Assembly (NCBI GenBank): GCA_900551815.1
Contig: URXE01000047.1
Span: forward strand, 1 to 18,657
Direction: 5' to 3'
From: an uncultured Collinsella sp.
GTDB lineage: Bacteria > Actinomycetota > Coriobacteriia > Coriobacteriales > Coriobacteriaceae
DNA: 18,657 nucleotides
The notes under the pieces are model-generated. The model saw only the letters and a list, made by a program, of their open reading frames with translations, made no database searches and was not told the origin of the DNA. A program made the translations under genes and the position numbers. Position 1 is the first letter of the stretch; each line of letters starts with the position of its first letter. This document shows positions 13,582 to 18,657 of this stretch, piece after piece.

Positions 13582-13821
13582 TTACCCCTCGTTCTTCCAT
13601 CCAAACGGATCGAGCACCCAAAAAATCAGATCGAGCACGCCGCCGGTCATCATGGCACCGGCAAGGGCCATGCAAACGTGCAGGGAACTGGCACTTCGGA
13701 GCACGTCGAATGGCCCCAGAACGGCCAGCAGCGCGACCGCTGCGCCGGCAAGGCACAACGCGAGGCACGGCCCCGCGTCCTTGACGCACTTCTTTGCGAG
13801 ATGCTTGGTGTTATCGCTCAT
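13582..13821 (-). CDS. Small two-helix membrane protein
   Basis: A 79-residue protein I do not recognise. It has a short basic N terminus (MSDNTKHLAKKCVKD), one hydrophobic helix (GPCLALCLAGAAVALLAVLG) and a second (LHVCMALAGAMMTGGVLDLI), then FWVLDPFGWKNEG. ATG 13821 with AAGGAG ten bases upstream is preferred; an upstream ATG at 13860 would add 13 residues. It is the first gene of the operon with the two phosphoesterases and might anchor or regulate one of them, which is speculation from position only. Confidence 0.65.
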   Translation of the reverse strand: MSDNTKHLAKKCVKDAGPCLALCLAGAAVALLAVLGPFDVLRSASSLHVCMALAGAMMTGGVLDLIFWVLDPFGWKNEG

Positions 13822-13918
13822 TGGTATCGAACTCCTTAGAGGGTCGTTGTTTGGGTACATGCCGCCGCGGCAGAGCAGGGCGGCAGGGTAAGTGTCCCAT
13901 GCCGTGCGGACACGTTTG

Positions 13919-13962
13919 AGTTACCCTACAAATTATTTGATTTGATAGAATGTAGGGTAACT
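13919..13962 (+). promoter_or_regulatory. 12-bp inverted repeat bracketing a likely -10 box
   Basis: AGTTACCCTACA (13919-13930) and TGTAGGGTAACT (13951-13962) are perfect 12-bp inverted repeats around a 20-base A/T-rich spacer. TAGAAT (13946-13951), a likely -10, sits at the right end of the spacer, so the left arm would cover the -35 region and the right arm the transcription start. This fits an operator, probably autoregulatory, for the gene at 13981. Confidence 0.65.
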
Positions 13963-13980
13963 ACTCGGAAGGGAGGCGCC

Positions 13981-14292
13981 ATGTCCGTCTTAGACGATGT
14001 CCTAGAAGAGGAATACGCACGCTCAAGCCGCCTCTTGGGCCTCATGGAGCAGGAAATCAATCTCCTTCCAAAGGGCAGCATCCGCATGCGAAACATAAAG
14101 GGCCACGAATACTGCTATCTCAACTATCGAGTCGGCGACAAGGTCAAAAGTGACTATGTACCTGCTGCAGAGGTTGATGAGCTGCAAGCCAAAATCGAAC
14201 GCCGAAGAGCTCTCGCGGCTGCCATTAGAGAGCAGAAGCGATCTCAGAAGCAAATCATACGAGCGTTGGGAAGGGTGCCGAACGCTGACTGA
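13981..14292 (+). CDS. DUF6788-like small protein
   Basis: A 103-residue protein with three parts: a helical N terminus (LDDVLEEEYARSSRLLGLMEQEINLL), a small beta-rich core (PKGSIRMRNIKGHEYCYLNY, then a VKSDYV strand) and a basic helical C terminus likely to form a coiled coil. The core resembles the DUF6788 family, small proteins of unknown function that often lie in mobile or defence-type regions; this match is from memory of the pattern. ATG 13981 has GGGAGG five bases upstream. It sits 161 bases before the nuclease-helicase gene on the same strand and downstream of a strong inverted-repeat operator, so it could be a regulator or antitoxin-like partner. Confidence 0.6.
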   Translation: MSVLDDVLEEEYARSSRLLGLMEQEINLLPKGSIRMRNIKGHEYCYLNYRVGDKVKSDYVPAAEVDELQAKIERRRALAAAIREQKRSQKQIIRALGRVPNAD

Positions 14293-14412
14293 GCAACAAC
14301 AATATGCCTCGAGCATTTTGAAAATCTAACCTCCTACGTTGTTATATACAGTCAACGAGACAATTCGGCGATGTAAACTGACATACGCCCAAAACACGAA
14401 CGATCGATCTGT

Positions 14413-14426
14413 TATCCTGGCGCCAG
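14413..14426 (+). promoter_or_regulatory. Possible -10 and 10-bp palindrome before the helicase gene
   Basis: TATCCT (14413-14418) could be a -10 and overlaps the perfect palindrome CTGGCGCCAG (14417-14426), 27 bases before ATG 14454. There is no good -35. The gap 14293-14453 otherwise shows no terminator, so transcription may also continue from the DUF6788-like gene. Confidence 0.3.
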
Positions 14427-14453
14427 CATGGTCTTGCGAAAGGTTTGGTCAGG

Positions 14454-17330
14454 ATGACTACGCAGCAGCAGATTGATATTGAATTTAACTCGCTTGCACG
14501 CGAGAACGATTCACCCAAGCTCATCGCCAACTCTAAGGCGACCGGCGGAACACTACTATCTGTTATCAAGGAGCAGCTCTCAACCTGCAGCTCTTTTGAC
14601 TTTTGCGTAGCGTTTGTTGCAGACGGCGGCCTTCAAATCCTGGTCGAGGCGTTCCAGGAGCTCAAACAGCGTGGCATTAAGGGCAGACTGCTCACGTCCA
14701 CCTATCTCAACTTCAACTCACCCGATGCCTTTCGCAAGCTCCTGGAATACGACAACATAGAAGTTCGCGTATTCCAGGGTAATTTGCATGCCAAGGGATA
14801 CATTTTTGATAAGGGCGAAACCAGCACGGTCATCGTCGGCAGCTCGAACATGACGCAGACCGCCCTCACCTGTAATAAAGAATGGAACGTGCTGTACCAG
14901 ACTGTCGAGAACAGCCGCCTACTCGGTGAACTGAGGGGTGAGTTCAATTCGTTGTGGAACGACGCCTCAACCGTTTTGCTTTCTCAAAACTGGATTGAGA
15001 ACTATGCCGCATATCGATCGGCACGTCCGCCAAAGCCCAAATCGAAACCGACATTCAGATCTGCTGAAACGCCGGCGCAGAATGACCTCGAAGAAATCAA
15101 GCCCAATAAAATGCAGCAGCGCGCCCTTGAGGCGCTCGGTGTAATCCACCGCAAGGGCGAGACCCGCGCCCTGCTGGTCTCGGCAACCGGCACCGGCAAG
15201 ACCTTCCTTTCGGCGTTCGATGTGCTCGCAACTAAACCCCAGCGCGTCCTCTTTCTTGCGCACCGCCGGCGCATTATCGACGCCTCCCGTGCAAGCTACG
15301 AACGACTCTTAGGTAGTACCCATACGTTCGACACCTATCAAACTGGCAAGAATATAAGCAATGCTACCTGCGTGTTTGCCATGTGTTCTTCGGTCGCCAA
15401 ACATCTGAGCGATTTCCGCCCCGATGAGTTCGACTACATCGTCATCGACGAGGCCCACCGCACGGGATCTCAGGGCTACCAATCCATCATGTCGCACTTT
15501 ACGCCTCGGTTTTATCTGGGCATGACCGCTACACCCAATCGCACCGACGGCTATGACGTCTTTGCCCTTTTCAATCACGTCATCGCGTTCCAGATCACGC
15601 TGCAGGACGCTTTGGCCGAGGAGATGCTTGCCCCCTTCCATTATTTTGGCATTCACGATCTGGAGATTGACGACGAAACGGTCGAAGATATCGCCCTGTT
15701 CGGGCGCTTGACGTCCGACGAGCGCGTGCGTCATATCACCGAGAAGATCGAAGAATATAGCGTCACCAAAAGCAACCGCAGGGGCTTAATTTTCTGCAAT
15801 CGAAACGCCGAGGCAAAAGAGCTGTCATGCAAATTCAACGCTCTCGGATATCGAACGGCTGCGATTAGCGGTCAAGATTCCGATGATGTCCGCGATGCCG
15901 CGATCAGCCGACTTGAAGCCGGCGAGCTCGAGTACATTTTCTCGGTCGATATCATGAACGAAGGCGTCGACATCCCCTCGCTCAATCAGATCATCATGCT
16001 TCGCCGCACCGACTCCGCAATCATCTTTATTCAACAGCTCGGACGAGGTTTGCGCCTGAATGATGGCAAGGAATACGCACTGGTGCTCGACTTTATTGGC
16101 AACTACCAGAGCAACTTCTTGGTGCCCATCGCGCTTTCGGGTGACAAGACGTATAACAAAGACCGCCTGCGCCGTCTTGTCCAAGAGGGCGATTCGGCGA
16201 TCCCCGGATGCTCGACCGTGAGCTTCGATCGTATTTCCGAGGCACGCATTTACAAGGCCATCGACGGCGGCGATTTCACCTCCGTCAGATTTTTGAAAAA
16301 CGAATATCTCGACTTGCGCCAAAAACTCGGCAAAATTCCCTCGCTGCTCGAATTTGATCGCAACGGCTCCATCGATCCGCTGCTCATCTTCAAGAATAGT
16401 CGCCTGGGGTCCTACCACGCATTTCTTTCCAAATACGAGCCGGACTATACGGTTCAATTTTCCTCTGATCAAACCAAGATTCTCAAATTTATTTCTCAAA
16501 AACTTGCCGCGGGCAAGCGATTCGAAGACCTCTATTTGCTTCAAACGCTCGTCGAAGCCGGACACGAGGGCTACCGGCATATGCGCGAGGCTGCGCTTAG
16601 GAACTACCGCGCACAGCTTAAGGACAGCGCCGTTAGGTCGGCAATCGCAGTCCTTAAGGGCGACTTTGCCACTCCTAAGGATTTCGTTTCCCTGCTTATT
16701 GACGATGGAACCGGACCTCGTCTGACCGAAGCTTTTGCGACCGCCCTGCGCAACGCAGAGTTCAAGCGTCAGATTCTCGAGGTGCTGGATTTTGGTATTG
16801 CGCGCAACCGACTCGACTATGCCGAAACGTACGAAAACACAAATTTCGTTCTCAACGCCAAGTACACGTATGAGGAGGTTTGCCGTCTGATGAACTGGCA
16901 AAAGAACATCAACGGCCAAAACCTTGGCGGATACTTCTACGATGAAAAGACCAATACATTCCCCGTGTTTATTAACTATGACATGGCGCCCGACATTAGC
17001 GAGTCCATTCAGTATGAAGACCGCTTTGTTTCGCCGAGTAAGCTAGTTGCAATCTCTAAGAACAACCGCACGCTCAACTCCCCCGAGATTCAGCGACTGC
17101 AGACATGGCCAGAAAACGGCCTGAAGACATATTTGTTTATGCGTAAGAACAAGGACGATAAAGGCGGTAAGGAGTTCTATTTCTTAGGCGAAATGCATCC
17201 GACCGGCGAGTTCGAAGCTATTAAAACTAAGAGCGGCGACAACGCCGTCGAAATCGAATATGAGCTCAATGCGTCCGTGAGGCAGGACATTTACGAGTTT
17301 ATGCTCAGCGATTTGAGCGAGGCCGAGTAA
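14454..17330 (+). CDS. PLD nuclease-DEAH helicase-DUF3427 fusion protein
   Basis: A 958-residue multidomain protein. An N-terminal phospholipase-D-like nuclease domain (about 20-175) has His112-x-Lys114, Asp119 and GSSN at 129-132. An SF2 helicase core follows: Walker A SATGTGKT (243-250), DEAH (332-335), MTATP (357-361) and helicase C motifs NEGVDIPS and QQLGRGLRL. The C-terminal third (about 570-950) resembles DUF3427, with repeated KLGKIPSLLEFDR and EVCRLMNW-type segments. A DNA-translocating nuclease is expected; such proteins are found both as solo genes and in anti-phage or restriction contexts. ATG 14454 is preferred (AAAGG ten bases upstream); a TTG at 14445 would add three residues. 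Codon use is more A/T-rich than in the left part of the window, suggesting transfer. Confidence 0.88.
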   Translation: MTTQQQIDIEFNSLARENDSPKLIANSKATGGTLLSVIKEQLSTCSSFDFCVAFVADGGLQILVEAFQELKQRGIKGRLLTSTYLNFNSPDAFRKLLEYDNIEVRVFQGNLHAKGYIFDKGETSTVIVGSSNMTQTALTCNKEWNVLYQTVENSRLLGELRGEFNSLWNDASTVLLSQNWIENYAAYRSARPPKPKSKPTFRSAETPAQNDLEEIKPNKMQQRALEALGVIHRKGETRALLVSATGTGKTFLSAFDVLATKPQRVLFLAHRRRIIDASRASYERLLGSTHTFDTYQTGKNISNATCVFAMCSSVAKHLSDFRPDEFDYIVIDEAHRTGSQGYQSIMSHFTPRFYLGMTATPNRTDGYDVFALFNHVIAFQITLQDALAEEMLAPFHYFGIHDLEIDDETVEDIALFGRLTSDERVRHITEKIEEYSVTKSNRRGLIFCNRNAEAKELSCKFNALGYRTAAISGQDSDDVRDAAISRLEAGELEYIFSVDIMNEGVDIPSLNQIIMLRRTDSAIIFIQQLGRGLRLNDGKEYALVLDFIGNYQSNFLVPIALSGDKTYNKDRLRRLVQEGDSAIPGCSTVSFDRISEARIYKAIDGGDFTSVRFLKNEYLDLRQKLGKIPSLLEFDRNGSIDPLLIFKNSRLGSYHAFLSKYEPDYTVQFSSDQTKILKFISQKLAAGKRFEDLYLLQTLVEAGHEGYRHMREAALRNYRAQLKDSAVRSAIAVLKGDFATPKDFVSLLIDDGTGPRLTEAFATALRNAEFKRQILEVLDFGIARNRLDYAETYENTNFVLNAKYTYEEVCRLMNWQKNINGQNLGGYFYDEKTNTFPVFINYDMAPDISESIQYEDRFVSPSKLVAISKNNRTLNSPEIQRLQTWPENGLKTYLFMRKNKDDKGGKEFYFLGEMHPTGEFEAIKTKSGDNAVEIEYELNASVRQDIYEFMLSDLSEAE

Positions 17331-17331
17331 C

Positions 17332-17368
17332 AAAAAGGAGCGGGCCGCCATGTGGCGCCCGTCCCTTT
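17332..17368. terminator. Bidirectional terminator between helicase and Nudix genes
   Basis: CGGGCCGCC (17341-17349) pairs with GGCGCCCG (17354-17361), with one bulged C, around ATGT. It is flanked by AAAAAGG on the left and CCCTTTCTT on the right. It is strongest for the minus-strand Nudix gene, where TTTTTG follows the stem, and can also serve the convergent helicase gene. Confidence 0.75.
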
Positions 17369-17369
17369 C

Positions 17370-17765
17370 TTACATAAGCCCGAGTTTCTTTTCGAGCTCC
17401 TTAACGACTTTAACGTCTGCCGGAAGCCAATCGACATCCCACAGGTTATTGGTATCAAGCCATTTCATATCCTCGTGAGCATGCTCTTTGAACTCCCCCG
17501 AAAGGATAGTAGCCAGGTAGCACTGCATCGACAGGTGGAACGTCTCGTAATCATGCTCGACCGTGCACAGATAGTCGAGGTTACCGATCGTGACCTCGAG
17601 CTCTTCTTGAATTTCGCGTACGATTGCCTGCTCGCCGGTCTCGCCCGGCTCGAGCTTGCCGCCCGGAAACTCCCAGCCGTCTTTAAACTCGCCATAGCCG
17701 CGCTGGCAGCTCAGGATTTTCCCGTCCTTCTGAATAATCGCTGCTGCAACATTGATTGATTTCAT
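17370..17765 (-). CDS. MutT-type Nudix NTP pyrophosphohydrolase
   Basis: A 131-residue Nudix hydrolase expected to split (deoxy)nucleoside triphosphates, often oxidised or modified ones, into the monophosphate and pyrophosphate. The Nudix box starts at Gly36 and runs G-x5-E-x7-REIQEELEV, with Glu42, Arg50, Glu51, Glu54 and Glu55 in place; the usual Gly near its end is Glu57. The opening (INVAAAIIQKDGKILSCQRG) and the FPGGK segment match the MutT/NudG group. ATG 17765 has AGAGGTGA upstream, and TATACT at 17804-17799 is a plausible -10. It is convergent with the helicase gene and follows the AbiEi-like gene by 97 bases in the same direction. Confidence 0.92.
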   Translation of the reverse strand: MKSINVAAAIIQKDGKILSCQRGYGEFKDGWEFPGGKLEPGETGEQAIVREIQEELEVTIGNLDYLCTVEHDYETFHLSMQCYLATILSGEFKEHAHEDMKWLDTNNLWDVDWLPADVKVVKELEKKLGLM

Positions 17766-17798
17766 AACCAGCCATCACCTCTCCAGTTGAGCCCAACC

Positions 17799-17804
17799 AG
17801 TATA
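17799..17804 (-). promoter_or_regulatory. Probable -10 of the Nudix gene
   Basis: TATACT on the minus strand lies 33 bases upstream of ATG 17765 and leaves room for a short leader containing AGAGGTGA. The -35 is poor. It suggests that the Nudix gene has its own promoter rather than depending on the AbiEi-like gene. Confidence 0.45.
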
Positions 17805-17862
17805 GGTGATCAATAAAGATCCGCGTGACGGAACGCTGTTAGAGACTGCATGTTTATTCGCA

Positions 17863-18486
17863 TTACCCGTTCAGCACCATCAGCAAAGGCCTCATTAGCT
17901 CGCGTCGTTTGGCGGTTTTAGAGTTCTCCTCTACAAGATCTTTCAGCCGCTGTATATCGAGCCCTCGCCCAAGCGCGTCGTTATAGGCATCGATAATTAA
18001 TGAGGGGTCCTCGCAATCGAGGCAAAGATCGACAAGCGTGCGCTCGGGTTTAGTTACCGGCAGACCGTCGAGCCAGACGATGTCCTGCTCAGCGATCTCG
18101 CGCTTTGTAAAAGACAGGGATTCGTTTCTTGTATTGATGCGCATAGGCGCGGTCATCCTGTAGGGGGACAGATAGAAATCGCCCATTTGCTGTAGGTTCG
18201 CCGCTGTCGTACCGCTCACAGCGATGCCATCCCACTGGCGTTTTCTCTCCCACGCGCAAAGGGAGGGATTGGTGAGCTTCCAAAAAGCGTTGAGCTCGTC
18301 AGTGTCTCGGCGCTGTGTTCCAGACATCCGGTAGGCGCCGTGGCATATCCGTTCAAGACGCCCTGCGCGACATGAGTGCGCCAGTGCGTCTCGAGAGATG
18401 TCCATGCGAGCCGCCTGGGCTGTGGTGAACACGCCCTCGCTCTCGGAAAGCTCGCTTATCGCCGTTATGTTGCTAAAGTACTTCAT
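17863..18486 (-). CDS. AbiEi-like antitoxin / winged-helix regulator, solo
   Basis: A 207-residue protein resembling the AbiEi family, the antitoxin and autorepressor of type IV AbiE toxin-antitoxin systems. The N-terminal winged helix is at about 5-55 (SEGVFTTAQAARMDISRDALAHSCRAGRLERICHGAYR, described in pieces: FTTAQAARMDIS and RLERICHGAYR). The later part contains the family-like VTKPERTLVDLCL and a C-terminal helical region. ATG 18486 is chosen because a -10 box TACAAT ends six bases before it, so the mRNA would be leaderless; an ATG at 18510 lies upstream of that start point. The partner AbiEii nucleotidyltransferase normally follows, but here the next gene is the Nudix hydrolase, so it appears orphaned. 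Confidence 0.78.
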   Translation of the reverse strand: MKYFSNITAISELSESEGVFTTAQAARMDISRDALAHSCRAGRLERICHGAYRMSGTQRRDTDELNAFWKLTNPSLCAWERKRQWDGIAVSGTTAANLQQMGDFYLSPYRMTAPMRINTRNESLSFTKREIAEQDIVWLDGLPVTKPERTLVDLCLDCEDPSLIIDAYNDALGRGLDIQRLKDLVEENSKTAKRRELMRPLLMVLNG

Positions 18487-18521
18487 GTTGCAATTGTAGG
18501 ATATTTTCATACTTTTGCAAC
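18487..18521 (-). promoter_or_regulatory. Leaderless promoter and operator of the AbiEi-like gene
   Basis: On the minus strand TTGCAA (18520-18515) and TACAAT (18498-18493) form -35 and -10 elements with a 16-base spacer, and ATG follows six bases later. Inverted repeats GTTGCAA (18487-18493) and TTGCAAC (18515-18521) lie exactly on the transcription start region and the -35. This is what autorepression by an AbiEi-type protein would need. Confidence 0.6.
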
Positions 18522-18529
18522 GCGATTCT

Positions 18530-18543
18530 GATTCATATGAATC
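18530..18543. repeat. Perfect 14-bp palindrome
   Basis: GATTCATATGAATC is a perfect palindrome just upstream of the AbiEi-like promoter and could be another regulator site. From 18544 to the end of the window no gene is seen. Confidence 0.45.
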
Positions 18544-18657
18544 GTTCGCCCTGTTTATCCCATTTCTGTCACCACTTTGCTACCGGCTCACCATCCTCCG
18601 CTATCGAGGTCTAATACTTTTCCGCGAAGTGAACGTCTGTTTTTGGACCCCTGAAGC

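Noticed and set aside
15825..16919. 364-residue open frame on the minus strand
   Set aside because: It is antisense to the helicase and DUF3427 region, with no start signal or domain.
1..18657. CRISPR array, transposase, integrase or rRNA/tRNA genes
   Set aside because: No regularly spaced repeats with unique spacers, no transposase or recombinase motifs and no RNA gene signatures were seen on either strand.

Overview
The window reads as chromosomal DNA of a high-GC Gram-positive bacterium, most probably a coriobacterium close to Collinsella. This is inferred from GC-rich codon use, AGGAGG-type ribosome sites mixed with GTG and TTG starts, two promoters that appear to make leaderless mRNAs, and the gene set. 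No rRNA, tRNA, CRISPR array, transposase or integrase was found.

Layout. From 1 to about 13.8 kb the content is mostly housekeeping: a CtBP-like D-2-hydroxyacid dehydrogenase (+); uppP for undecaprenyl-diphosphate recycling (-); a universal stress protein (+) divergent from uppP; a BceS/BceR-like kinase and response regulator (-); a conserved gene of unknown function (-); purH (-); a GNAT acetyltransferase (+) divergent from purH; a secreted or membrane DUF2207 protein with a poly-glycine tail (-); a GluQRS-like tRNA-modifying enzyme (+); and a tight operon of a two-helix membrane protein and two metallophosphoesterases whose frames overlap by 4 bases (-). From about 13.9 kb to the end the DNA is visibly richer in A/T and the content looks accessory: a DUF6788-like small protein, a 958-residue PLD-nuclease/SF2-helicase/DUF3427 protein, a MutT-type Nudix hydrolase and an AbiEi-like antitoxin with no toxin gene beside it.

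How the genes may work together. UppP and the Bce-like two-component system both point to the cell envelope, but no BceAB-type transporter is present. The two phosphoesterases and the small membrane protein are probably co-translated. The 13.9-18.5 kb block is the best candidate for a poorly described defence-type module: a DUF6788-like protein and the nuclease-helicase in tandem, a nucleotide-cleaning enzyme convergent with them, and a solo AbiEi regulator. The DUF6788-like gene and the AbiEi-like gene each have an inverted repeat bracketing their likely -10 box.

The intergenic DNA is unusually structured: a 19-bp perfect inverted repeat serving as the uppP terminator with a diverged partial copy near the left edge, a nested 91-base palindrome and two related 26-base palindromes around the usp terminator, a 46-base direct repeat flanking the DUF2207 gene on both sides, and three successive hairpins upstream of the GluQRS gene.
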